Shown: positions 11,473 to 23,000 of the stretch, piece by piece
Layout: every line of letters begins with the position of its first letter
How positions within the stretch are numbered: the stretch's first letter is position 1
DNA from: Pyrrhosoma nymphula
Lineage: Eukaryota; Arthropoda; Insecta; Odonata; Coenagrionidae
Reading direction: 5' to 3'
Assembly (NCBI GenBank): GCA_963573305.1
Contig: OY754331.1
Coordinates: 8,714,868-8,778,867 of the forward strand
DNA length: 64,000 bases
The notes under the pieces: model-generated
The model's database searches: none
Told to the model about the DNA's origin: nothing
Seen by the model: only the letters and a program-made list of their open reading frames with translations
Translations under genes and position numbers: made by a program

Positions 11473-13150
11473 ATTATGATATTCCACCAAATCAAGCCTG
11501 AAACAACTACTTTTATTAGTAAAAATCTTTGTTTGGATGTGAGATGAGCATTAAAAAAAAGAAATTCTTGGTTTTAATCCGAGATTAAATTCCACTGACA
11601 GGTACGCGTGCGTCATTTCGATGAACAAAATCACGAAATTGCACAAATGGGAGATTGTTCGCAAAGCAAAGTAAGCAGCATTCGCATTCCCCCTTTTCGG
11701 TTCCCGAGGGGCGCGGCGCATCTGCGAGGAGCGGCGGGTGGGGGTGCGGGGTTGGGTGAGGAGGAGGGGAAAGGGAGCACGGGAACCTCCGGCTGTACGT
11801 GACTGGAGCACTCGTCCGCATTGTTTCGGCAAAATCCAAATCCCCTCCCGTCCATTGTCCTACGCGTGTGGTCGTGTATCACGCCGGCGGCGGCGACCAC
11901 GCACGCTTTCCACGTGCACCGCGCACAACGAGTCGTGTCCGTGACTGAACTGCGGGCGAATCACTCTTCTCGTCACGCCCCCGCCACAGTTAGTATAACG
12001 AAAACAAATAACAAGAGAGGATCGATCATAAAGCGCAGGAACTTCATGCGGGAATGCCTTTTGAATGGGAAATGAATCAACAACGAGATAACGCTTTGTT
12101 TTCTCCCGTTTTTTATCTCAAAGCCCTCTCCCCTCGTGCCGATCACGTAACTTAAGATCATCGGAATCGCATTTGAAAGAGGTCCTCATTACTCACCCTC
12201 ACAGATAACCAGGTAAAAGGTTCGATCGAACGAGAATTTAGGCTACTTATATTAACGTAGGTATTATATTTCCATATTATTTCTATACTATTTCATTATC
12301 ATACTGTATTTCATTCGTGTTGAACTAATTACTTGGTAAAATTGTTTCAACATTCAAGAGCTTACATGTTTTCACAATCCCTGCCTAGTGGCGTCTTCTC
12401 ACGATATAGAAAGAAAACATTTTCCAAGCACCTACTTTGGGGTCTTCAAATGTTATTTAGTAGACTTACATTACTGGATGGATTAGAAATCGTCATCCAT
12501 GTTTAGTTTGATCCATTACGAAATGATTGGTGATCCTCATTGCATTTTCAGTCCGTACGACTGAAAAAAGCATATTCATGGAGTCGGTCGGCTAAGTTTT
12601 CTTCCTGCACAGCAAACGACCTCTGCGTGATAACATGCTTGAAGTACGTCTTAGATAATTGCGCAGTTGACAGCAAGAAAGGTAGTCAATTTGTAAACAC
12701 GTTCAATACCGTTAGGGGAAGGGAATCTTGTGACCAAAGAATCAATTCATGATGGTGATCTTTGTTCAAATCATACGATCGTGAAACATTTGTTACTTTT
12801 CATTACTTTCTCAGCCGATTCAGTATATTTCAACTGCGCTATCATGTTGGACGAACTCTTGAACTCAAGATCTATTGTTGAAAGAACATTGATGTCTTCT
12901 GCTCACAGTGGTGTTCATCGTGATGTGTTTTCATGAGTGTCGCCCATGCATCGCAGCGCAGTGAATGGCTTGAGGGATATCACATAGTTGATAATAGATA
13001 GGATTTTTCCAATAATTGATTGTATTGGCTCTAAAATCATGACGAAATAGCCGATTTGGAAAACAGGAGAGCCATTATTGATTTGGTGTTTAACCCGGCA
13101 AACGAAGCTGATAAAATCATCTCTGGCGATGTCAGGAAAACGGCTGCATG
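11473..13150. other. Non-coding; CpG-rich island at about 11690-11990
   Basis: The GC/CpG-rich stretch 11690-11990 gives overlapping short ORFs in several frames on both strands, a compositional effect. No domain, tRNA or repeat structure recognised. The island could be regulatory, but nothing specific is visible. Confidence 0.45.
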
Positions 13151-13259
13151 TGGTCATTTTATGTCAGTGATCTTTCAGGGTTCCCACCGGGTAGTTAGGT
13201 CCATGGCGGCCAACATATCGATGCTCGAGTCGAGCATCGTCCTCAGTGCAGAGGTGAGT
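13151..13259 (-). repeat. Solo degraded copy of the hammerhead-like motif repeat
   Basis: On the minus strand: CTGAGGA (reverse complement of 13240-13246), one base, stem GATGCTC/GAGCATC with loop GACTC, then GATA in place of GAAA (reverse complement of 13216-13219). The flanking sequence (GGCCGCCATGGACC, then ACTACCCGGTGGGAACCCTG) looks like a dispersed repeat. A 126-residue plus-strand ORF runs across it (13056-13436); an acceptor-like TTTCAG (about 13174-13179) and a donor-like GTGAGTG (about 13254-13260) bracket the block, but the repeat explains the sequence better than an exon does. Confidence 0.5.
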
Positions 13260-16203
13260 GTGTGGTCGATTTATGCTTGCATGATTATAGAGCGAGATTT
13301 TTTTCTCCATTTTTCCGCTATATTTCTAAATTGCATAAGTTACAATAAAAAACGACTCAGAAAAATCCAAACTTTCTTTTCAAGTGTAATTCAACATATC
13401 AAATTCACATTGCCGACATATAACTATGTCTCATGAACGAGACCTAAAGCTAATTACAAGAATTGTTTTAGATGCGCAATAGGCAATTTAACCTAAAATA
13501 GCGAGGTAGTTCTTATTTGTTTAAAGTTTACTATATTTGTAATTTCTGGCACATATAAGATAGCGTTTTTTTTATTAAATATTATCAGGACGGTTTTAAC
13601 GGGGAAACACGAATTTCAGGAAGATACGTTTTTTTTTCAAAGACCGCCTTCGTTATTTTTTTCTTTTCTTGGTTGTATAATGGCGTTTACCGTGCAGGTT
13701 TTCGTGCATTGGTAGTAGTGAAGTTAATAGTTGAGTTTTCGTGTCCCTCATCATGCTACCATTTTCCATAATCTTTTACAAGGAACCAATGAGTTGCATT
13801 TTCACTTTAGGAGTAAACTGTACATTAAAACTGGAATATTCTTTTTGATATCTATTCCTCCTTTTTTCCACTTATTACATCAATTTTGATACCTTATTTC
13901 TATTTCCCTATCTTTGAGCAGGTATTACATATATTTGTTTTGGCGTATTATTTTTCAAGAACTTCATTGGCCTGTATATTTTAAGCAGGGTGAAAAGCAT
14001 TCCAATTTTTCCCAGAGTTCCCTTAATTTGTTTCTCTGGAAAATATATAAGTATAACATAGTGCAATCTTCGAGCCAATGTAATAAAAGATGTGAGGTAC
14101 AATTTAAGGGTGAAGTCGCAATATTTCTATTACTGAAACGTACAAGAACTGGTTTCTTCCATTGGCACGATCGAAGGATACGGGAAATGTTATGGCAAGT
14201 GCTTCTGACAATTATGGGAAACTTTTGAACGTGATGGATGGGAGGTCAGAGAAGAACCTTTGAAGTTTGTTTTATAAATTTGGGAATAAGGGAAGGATCG
14301 TTAACACAAGAGGCGTTTTATGTGCATAAGGAATTCAGAATTAAATAGTGCTAGTATAATATTGATGGGTGCCTATGCATCAATCAACATGTCTATATAA
14401 AAAATAAAATTTCTTACGTCTTCTGGTGTTGTTACTTTGACGGTTACATATCCAAGTGAATCGATTCAAAGAGTGAACACTTCAGCTTTAATCTCACATT
14501 GCAACGAGAGTTTGAAGAGGAAGTGGCGCTAGTAGTAGTCCGTGTCGCAAGCCTACCGTCCAGCACCAGCGGGGATATCGAATGAATGAATATTCATCCT
14601 GCGCCCCGTCTTCGCCCCATCTACACAACGTGACGGCCCTCGCTCCCTGCCCTCTCCTTTATTTACTTTTTTCGACGTGTCCCCGTAAGTGACCCTGCTT
14701 CGCACCCCTCTCTCACGTGACATACCCCCGCTCTGAATATTTCATCCCCCAACTACTCATTTCCTTTTTTTTAAACCGGGAACCCGTTTCCTCCACGCTA
14801 GGACTCCTTTAAAAACGTTCCGAGGATCACCCGTGGAAGTTGTGATTACACACAATTCGCAATGGCATGGTGCAAACCCTCCCCTTCCATCCCTCCCACT
14901 AATTTCCCTTAACCCCCCCCCCTCCTCCCACTCCCGCATCCCCCCCACCCCACTTTAGAGAGATATCTAGCGTCGCGTGCGAGCGAAATCATTTTTCCTG
15001 AAACGCGAACTCGGGCTCATGAGAGTGGAAAAAAGGCTTCCCTCCCTTTGGCTGTTCATTCCTCGCTCCGGAGGCGAGTGCAGCGCAGCTGTGCCGGTGT
15101 GCATCAGGACGGATGGAAATGGGTGGGGGATGGAATATATATATATATATATGCATGCGTGGGGTGTGCGTGTGCTTTGGGGTGCGCTGCGCTTGACCCA
15201 ATGCCCTTGGGCGTCGCAGAGGTGAAACTAGGGCACCATCGGGCGAGACGGTTGCACCAGAGCACGTAAAAGACCTACGACCTACAAATTATGCTCAAAA
15301 AGACTGTACTATGAGCTTTTTTTAGGACGCACAATTTACCATCTGTGCAGTTTGCGGTAAGAATGGCGTTTTAGACGGATAGCTTTACTTCGCACAATAC
15401 TCTGGGTTGCAGTTGTGAATGTGCCGCAGTATCTCAATGCCATTAATTTGTAAATCTAGCCATGAAATAAATTTAGAGTAAATTATTTAAGTAATATTGA
15501 ATGGCATTTATATAATACACTAGTAGACTGTGCTAATAGGTAGTGGCACTATACACAGTATCTCTTGTGTTTATTGTATTTTGTAGAGACTGTGTATCAT
15601 CCATGTGCGCATGTTCCATACACCCTTTCAAACACTGTATCACAAACCTTGTGACCTCGTAATACCTCAGTTAAAAATGCACTCCGAAATCAGGAAGTAG
15701 CGCTGAGATTGGCGTATTTAATTTGTGGAGATCTGTGTCAACAAGTGAACAACAACTACCGCTACGGCTTTGGCATTTAACATGGGTGCTAGAGAGAAGA
15801 AGATTGAGGGAGGGAATAGCGAAACAAAGGAATTGTTAGAGGGAATGAACGTGTAGCGTAATGAATATTGACGGACGACTCGGTTTCTTCTTCGGCTTCA
15901 CCCTTCTTGGAGCGAGAAGAAATTCTTATGCCTTTCTCTTTCACAGTGGATATGCATCTTATTTCTGTAAGTTCAAGAGGTGTTATAAGGAAGTAAAGTC
16001 ATATGCTTCGCGCGATCAGAACAATCTCCTCTGATGCTGAATGAAGGCACTGTGAAAATGAGTCTTGGAATAACTCACTTTTTTCATTTCTTAGATAAGG
16101 TTTATCCTGATCAATGGCTCAACTAAATGGCTTGCCCAGAGGTAGATCTTGTTTCTTCGGAGCTATGAGGTGCTACATCTTACTTCGTGATTCCTTAACA
16201 TTA
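13260..16203. other. Non-coding; GC-rich island at about 14510-15270
   Basis: AT-rich sequence to about 14500, then a CpG- and C-run-rich island containing a poly-C/CT stretch near 14880-14955 and an (AT)n microsatellite at 15134-15152. Small ORFs only. No recognisable gene. Confidence 0.45.
15134..15152. repeat. (AT)n microsatellite
   Basis: Alternating AT run within the GC-rich island. Confidence 0.85.
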
Positions 16204-16211
16204 GATGGGAC
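16204..16211 (+). repeat. 8-bp target-site duplication, left (hAT MITE)
   Basis: GATGGGAC, repeated exactly at 16368-16375. Confidence 0.85.
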
Positions 16212-16367
16212 CAGTGGCGAATATATGGACCCCCCCGAAATAAGGCCGCATGGCCGCGGGGAGAGGCGTTCGGCGCATGCGCGGATACCTAAACTACAGC
16301 CGGTCGCCGCTATTAAAATATTGCCTCCCCCCCCTCCCCCCAAAGTTGTAACCTATATTCGCCTCTG
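16212..16367. mobile_element. hAT-type MITE, 156 bp
   Basis: The left end CAGTGGCGAATATATGG and the inverted right end CAGAGGCGAATATAGG form terminal inverted repeats. A perfect 8-bp direct duplication (GATGGGAC) sits immediately outside. CAG(T/A)GGCG ends with 8-bp duplications are the mark of hAT-superfamily nonautonomous elements. Internally it has C runs next to both ends (pointing inward on one strand) around a CpG-rich core (about 16243-16312). No coding capacity; it would need a hAT transposase supplied from elsewhere. The intact duplication suggests relatively recent insertion. Confidence 0.9.
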
Positions 16368-16375
16368 GATGGGAC
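16368..16375 (+). repeat. 8-bp target-site duplication, right (hAT MITE)
   Basis: GATGGGAC, identical to 16204-16211. Confidence 0.85.
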
Positions 16376-17756
16376 TATTGATATTTTAATTTTTTTAGCC
16401 TGAACTGATGCAATCGCTTTTTTAAACAACATTACACAGCAAGACTACCACTATTGTTGTTGGCTATTTCATATATTTGCGCTTTAGGAAATATTTGAGG
16501 AAATATATCGTCATAGTCGTTATCAGATTTTCATATTTTGTCCCCGTTTCACAAATTAGTTACGAAACATGTCGAAAAAAATGCAATGTGTTGACCTAGC
16601 TCGTTTCTTGGAGAAGAAAATTCTCGTTCCTTCTTTTAAGGTGTTAGCTAGGAGGAGGGAAGTCCTTTCCTTCGATTTCTCACCGCGACAACAAGTCTCG
16701 CTAACGAGGCGTCGCTTTTCTTCACCTGACTGCACCTTATCGTCACGAAAGACGTCCTTTACCGGATTGCTGCATCCGGAGCGCGTCCACGTGAGAGGAA
16801 ACACAGTCGTAGGTCGAATGGGAAATGGCCAACAATCTCGTCTCGTTGTGCGACGACTCCCACGTTGAGGCAGAGGAGCGGTGAACTTGAAAAGGCCTCT
16901 TCAGTGATTCATAGAAGATAGTTCGACCAAGGAACACCCCACATTCAACTTTGCCAATCCTAATTCACCTGGCCCTCTTGAATTACTCGGCTGGAAAGTA
17001 CTTAACCCGTGATTTGATATTGAGGTCGTGGGGAATAGAAATATTGGGCATTTATCCTTTTAGATTTCCTTATTTCAAGTCGAATAGGTTTGAAAAACCC
17101 AAAATCTTCGATATTTGATTGCGCTTGCGTTTTTTGGGAATTCTGGATCACTGAAATATTTTCTGGCCAAGGTTTATGAAATCAGTGTTTACTGAAGTGG
17201 AGGCGTCCCATGAGAACAATTTATCAAACCGATGAGTTTAAGAAACAAATTAAATAATTAAAAATGCTTATTCCATGCGGAGAATTGCTTTCTCTGATAA
17301 CATGCGTGTGAAGACTAATATGCTTAGAGAGTTGCAGTTAGCAGCTTCGTACAAACAAAGCGTCATACACGTGAATGACTACAAGAAAATACTGAAGTTG
17401 TGAGACCTTGCGTTGAAAAATGAAGACATGCACGTGCTGAAGAGAGTGATGTAAATTGTCTTATATTTGAGGTTGATGAGGTGGTGAGATATCTCATATT
17501 CAGAAGGTATATATGATTTCCTCGCAGGTAGAGGTAGTGTGAGGTTAGTCAGCGGATGAGGCCATTTGGACAGTTTGCGATTGGTTTGCATCACATTACA
17601 TACTTGCCAATGCTTTTGACTATATTATAAGAAGTGACCATGCTAATATACAACGACTGCATTGAACTGAGAAAAGGAGAGGAGAAATGAAAACTTGGGG
17701 GTGATAACTATTAATGCCATGAATTCCGGCGAGATGTGGTGGAAGTTTTCCATTAT
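16376..17756. other. Non-coding; no gene recognised
   Basis: A 99-residue plus ORF (16569-16868) and overlapping minus ORFs show no recognisable domain. Otherwise AT-rich. Confidence 0.45.
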
Positions 17757-17952
17757 GGATAAATGAAAAATCGTAGTGAACTCCACAGTGAATTTTATTG
17801 AGACGACCTAGGTTTCGACACGTTGTGTCATCTTCAGGTGAATGAGTGTTTCGACACGTTGTGTCATCTACCTGAAGATGACACAACGTGTCGAAACCTA
17901 GGTCGTCTCAATAAAATTCACTGTGGAGTTCACTACGATTTTTCATTTATCC
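17757..17952. repeat. Perfectly sized foldback with 83-nt arms, hammerhead-like motif in each
   Basis: Left arm 17757-17839 and right arm 17870-17952 are exact-length inverted copies, essentially identical. The 30-base loop contains a partial third copy (GTTTCGACACGTTGTGTCAT) in the left-arm orientation. Each arm carries CTGAAGA, a GACAC/GTGTC hairpin, GAA, ACCTAGGT, C, TCTCAATAAA and a tail (ACTGTGGAGTTCACTACGAT). The tail recurs, diverged, at about 62609-62630. High arm identity suggests recent origin or gene conversion between arms. Confidence 0.92.
17872..17904 (+). ncRNA. Hammerhead-ribozyme-like motif (hypothetical)
   Basis: CTGAAGA (17872-17878), one extra T, stem GACAC/GTGTC (17880-17884 with 17888-17892, loop AAC), GAA (17893-17895), palindrome ACCTAGGT (17896-17903), C (17904), then AATAAA about 6 bases on. 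Stem I is very short at best. Compared with 11396-11426, stem II and the palindrome differ in sequence but keep base pairing. A minus-strand twin lies in the left arm. Confidence 0.45.
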
Positions 17953-18189
17953 TTATAATAAGGCCAGGTTATTTCAAATAGATAGCTGTTTTTAAAATAA
18001 ATTGTAAAAAAGGTTTAATTTGAGTGTGAAAAGAATTATGTTTCCATGGGTTAAGTACATAATCATTTTCAATTCCAGGATATTTAATTCAGTGACAGGG
18101 ATTACGTACTTCCAGAACTCTGGTTAATAATAAGGTCAGGTCTGTTAACCAGCTACACCATCAGTCCATCAAACCATCTTGATTCAAGG

Positions 18190-18315
18190 CGAATTTCAGC
18201 GGGGTTTAACACAATGAACCTGACTGGCAGTTGGGAGATCCAGGTTCGAATCCCGGACAGGTTAAATGATTTGTTCACGGTGAAATTCACTCTCTTTCGT
18301 GTCTATCTTTGAACC
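18190..18315 (+). repeat. Possible degraded tRNA-derived SINE
   Basis: A good RNA polymerase III B box (GGTTCGAATCC, 18243-18253) is followed by a sequence resembling the tail behind the tRNA-like unit at 58399-58503. The A box is poor and too close, so an internal deletion is likely. Not a functional tRNA gene. Confidence 0.4.
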
Positions 18316-19949
18316 CGTGCTCGTGACTGCGTGCTGCATAATTTGTGCAATCGGATTTATCGGAAAAGTTGTTCATTTTTTTGTTAGCATAGGTTCCTAT
18401 TAATGATTTCTCTTCATTGTTCTAAACCATACTAAGGTTAATGTTGGACATAAGAATACTTTCCATTTGAAGAGGATGTCTTTCAACGTATGTCGCTGGT
18501 TAAATTGCGCAAAACTTGAATTCCTATTATTTAATGGCCAGTGCTAGAGTCACCTATCCATGAAAACACTAAATCGTGACTACAGAAGAACTATGGAGAA
18601 GGATGCCTGGCAATATTTGGGACACTCTCGACGAATTTATCCGCTGTGCGAAGTGCGCTGTTGCGTGAAGCCGATGGACTCTCAAAGACCTCAGGCATCG
18701 CGGATTGCACCTCAAGTGATCACGAATGCAAGCGTATCACGCAACTGACGGTTGAACGCCTTGCAATCATTCTCAGTGAGGAACCCCACGAAGTTAAAGG
18801 CATCAATCGCTAATCCCCGCTCTGGGCTGAGGCTTAATCCATTGCCGCAGAACGCCCGCTACAGTTTTCTGATCGATAACCCGAGGACTTTCCTTCAACT
18901 GGTCAACTTTTTGCTTATCCTAACCCTTCCATACCCTCTCCCTATCCATTCCCTCAAATCCCACCTCTATTGCCTCTCCTTTCATTCCCACAATGCACTT
19001 TATTTCCCCTTTTTTCGCAATCACTCCGTGGACTCAACGCTCAACGCTCTTTCCACCCCTCACCCTCCCGTCTAGCCTCATGAGGCACGCTCCTCGTAGG
19101 CCAACCACCTCAACTTATCGTTTTCTATTCCTTGCCTCCTTTTGTATGCCCGGGAATATGAATGAAAATATAATCTAACCTTGTCGTTATCTCACGAGTC
19201 GATAGGCTCTATTTATAATATCCAGAATAACTAATTTGAAACAAAAAAAACTTACCACCAATGTTACCTTACATTGAATAATATCACTTTGCGAATGCCC
19301 TCTTGTCCTCGGAAACATTTTAGTTCATGTTGATGGTGTGGTAACTTATTTTTTGTAATACGTTTTTTAGCTATTTACTGGTTCGTTACTTCATTTAGGA
19401 CAAGAGTCCACCTGGCACTAGTCTCTCAGCCACATTTAATACCTTTTTGTTCGATCAAGTGAAGAATACTCTTCCACCTATGATTATGACTAATGCCTCA
19501 GCTTTGGAAAAACAGCAATAATCAAAACGCTATATAAACATTTTGTTCAATAATTGCGATTGCACAAATGATCTAGTACGTAATTCTTTCCCTCATTGGT
19601 GTACGCTAAATAAGTACATAATTGATTAAAATATTTTCACTCTCATCTTTCCTAGCAAAAGTAATGAACTGCAAGACCATTTATTCAGAGCGGAAAAGTT
19701 TTGCCCTTACTTTTTTAGAAATTATATATTTACTGATAAATCTTACTAAACGAACCAGGAATGGGACCAACATTAAATTAAACATAAAATTTCTTGGAAA
19801 CATCACTCATTACATATTTGTTTCGTTAAATGAACATTTATGAGTAATAATGAATAGTAACTTTAATTTTCATCTTTCTTGCACTTTAGGCCACGAAGTT
19901 TCCACCACAACAACAATAAACGAAAATAAACAAGCCCTCTATACCTGAA
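18316..19949. other. Non-coding; no gene recognised
   Basis: ORFs of up to 107 residues near 18560-19180 lie in a C/T-rich segment and show no domain. The rest is AT-rich. Confidence 0.45.
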
Positions 19950-20012
19950 GAGGCCGTAAATCGGCGAAACGCTTCGTGCTAATAAAATTTTGTTGAAAAG
20001 TACGAAGCGGTT
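19950..20012 (+). repeat. Solo hammerhead-like motif with extended hairpin
   Basis: Motif in order: CTGAAGA, one extra G, stem GCCG/CGGC with loop TAAAT, GAAAC, then CGCTTCGT that pairs with ACGAAGCG about 25 bases later, with AATAAA inside that loop. It belongs to the same family as 11396 and 17872, but the segment after GAA forms a longer hairpin rather than a short palindrome. No ORF. Confidence 0.5.
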
Positions 20013-23000
20013 ACTCAATTGTATATGAGACGTTCAGAACTTATACAAAGTGAATCCTGCAACAGTAACGTTCATTCATGCAATATCAAGAGTTATTAAA
20101 AATAAGAGTTCGTAAATCTAGAACTTGGTTTTGAATCATACTGAAACTTTATTGTATAAGTGACTTAATTATGGAAATCTATCACTTAAATTCCATTTTA
20201 CGTTGACATTTCCTTAATCGCCCATCAGCAAGCCCTGCACGGAGCCCACTACACTTGCATCACCCTTGCCTCCCTTCCCCCCCTCTTCTCGTCATCTCAC
20301 CTCCCTTCCCCCTCCACCCCTCCTCCAACCATGGTTACCAACTCTCCCGTATTCTGTGGAAGACTGCCGAATTCGGGAAATGATTTTTGTTTTAAATCTT
20401 ATGCCGACGGAATCGATATTATTTCCTGCCGTTTGAAGTTTGAACTGTAATAAATTGAATACTTTTAGATCATCAACTAATCCTACGATTTATTAAACTC
20501 CTTCATATTGTCTTTACCTATGGCGTAAATAAATATGGAAATGGATGTGAATATTAATTTACAAAAGTATGTTTATTGAAATTTTATTAACATAATGAAA
20601 TTGGAAATTACTTGTGTTTTCTTTCGTTTTTGTATCGGATATTCCAAACTCACGTTTTTAACTAATTTTTATCATGATTATGAATAAAAATGCTGCACAA
20701 ATCTTATTATTTAGGGATAAAACAATTCTCTCTAATAAATAAATAACTTATGTTGCACAGTATTACAAGTTTTTCAAACTTTTTTTTCTAAATTTCAAAG
20801 CAACAATACGTTGCAGAAGAGAGTTGTTGCTTAGGTATTTCAGTTCGCTTAGTTGTTAGCACATGAAATTTTTCACATCGTAGTTTCATGAATGTGGAAT
20901 ACACAATGCACGTTGTTGTAAAAGAGTTTTTAATTTAATCCACCGCAGTTTCCTGTTCTGGGAAAGGACAGTCTCTTGGAGTCAATTCTTCATGAGTTGG
21001 CAGCCCCTGCCACCCACTCTCCCTACACCCCCGCTCTCTGCAGCCTTTTTCGCCCCCTCCCCCCTTCAGAACGGCGTGGTGCCCTCACCCGGCGCAAATA
21101 AAACCGCACCCGTGGATGGATATGAATGCCCGCGCACGGCCCTGCGGAAGCACGCTGCTTCGCTCCGGCCCTGCCCACACACAGACGCACTCCGGAGCAT
21201 GAAGGACAGGACCCTTGCCTTCCGAATTAATGCCTTCGCACTTCCTCCTTGTCGTATTATTTCGCCCTCCTTCGCCCTTCGGCTCTCCACTCCCGCCCAA
21301 CAATGCCCCGCTTAAAACCCTTCCTGGTACGTACCTATATTCTTTTCATCCGCGCGAAATTTCATTAAACATCGGCGAGGGACGACTGCTGCACGCAACT
21401 AGTACCCGCAGCATCCGTATGCATGGCGGGCGAGGGTAAAGTAAGCAGGGCCGCGCAGATGCTCACCCGCTGTCGCTCCGCTAATTAAAAAAGTAAAAGA
21501 ATGACGAAACCTTTCCCCCGCTATTCCTTCCTTCAATGCATAGCGTCAACGTTAAAAACAGGGTCTCCTCGCCTGGCCACTCCCCTTGCACCTGTAATCA
21601 TGGATGGGAGCGCAGTTTTTTATTCCTTTTTAGAAAAAGTAGTTTGTATTCGGCGTTCATTATCCCGTTGTAGAATGATATCGTTCCTTCGATTAAAGGA
21701 AAGAATAACGCCACTGTATCAGAGTAATACACACGGCGCGAAATGAAAAATAATGAGATCCTGCGTATTATCTATTGGAAGGAATGGGGCAAGCCATTGC
21801 TCATCCAATAAAGTTAAAGCATTGCACTAGTCATAATTATTTAGTAGCGCTACTTTCATGCGCACCGAATGAATGCAAATACTTAAACTTCACATAAATA
21901 TGTGCTTTGGAGTTCAACTCGCAAAAAACCATCTCATTTTACATCATAGTTGCTTCACATAGACAAATGGGAAATGAAAATGTTGATTTTACTGGCGTTG
22001 AATTTTGCGCAGGCTTCATATCCCACCGGCGAGTGAAAAATTGATGTGGTGGCCCCGTGAAGTCCTTTTCACGGAGTGTGATTTACGTGCGGTGGATGTC
22101 GCAGTTAGTCAAAGGGGATGTGAGGGCAGTAGCCGCTTGCACCGGAGAGGGGGAGAGGCATCGAGGTCCTTGGGTCCACAGAGCATCCCGCCTTCCTCGT
22201 CGTAACCAAGCAGTTTGCCTTTCCTTATGTACCTACAGTCTTGGTAAACAGCGGTGAAAACGCGAGGGTGTGCTCTCTTAGCAACTACAATAATAATCAG
22301 TAGACGGAGAGGGTGACCAAACACCATAAATAGAGATGTAAGTATAAATCTGCAGTTAAGTAGTAAATTAGAGTAAATTTTTTACTCAAAGCATATTATC
22401 GAAATTACTTAATTTTATAGTAATCCCAAGAATGTCTCAACCTGACGTCAAGCTCGGCCATCAAGAAAAGAGGAAATTCTTTCTCTTGTGTGCGGGGATT
22501 TCTCAGATCCTCTGCATCCTTGCTTCAGGTTACAAACGACCTTCAACACGACCGATAAAAGCTAAGCTTCCTTAAGCCTCCTTCCACACATGGATTAACG
22601 CATTATTTCACACACAACGCCCGTATTAGGACCATGAATAATAATCTCTTTTATATTGTTACTGAGGTTTTTTTAAAATAAGTTGCTGAATTGATAATTG
22701 CGCGAAAGCCAATACTATAGCTTCAGCTTACGCATGAGTTATATGTATTCCAACGAAATAATCTCTATGTGGAACAACATGACGAAACTATTTACAACGA
22801 TTTAGGTGCAAACGACGATGTCCATCATCACAAATAAAACAATGATGCCTTTTCTGGTTCAGCCAGAAAAGACGATGGCAATTTGTTTTAGATATATGGC
22901 TCCTCTCCAAATACGAGGCTCGGCCTGCTTTCTGCATTTCATTTACGTTAAATGCCAACAACGTCTTAGTTGAAGGTGATCTTAAGCGTAATAAATATAT

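Noticed and set aside
13174..13260. An internal exon bounded by TTTCAG and GTGAGTG
   Set aside because: The block coincides with a dispersed repeat carrying the stem motif, and no neighbouring exons could be found.
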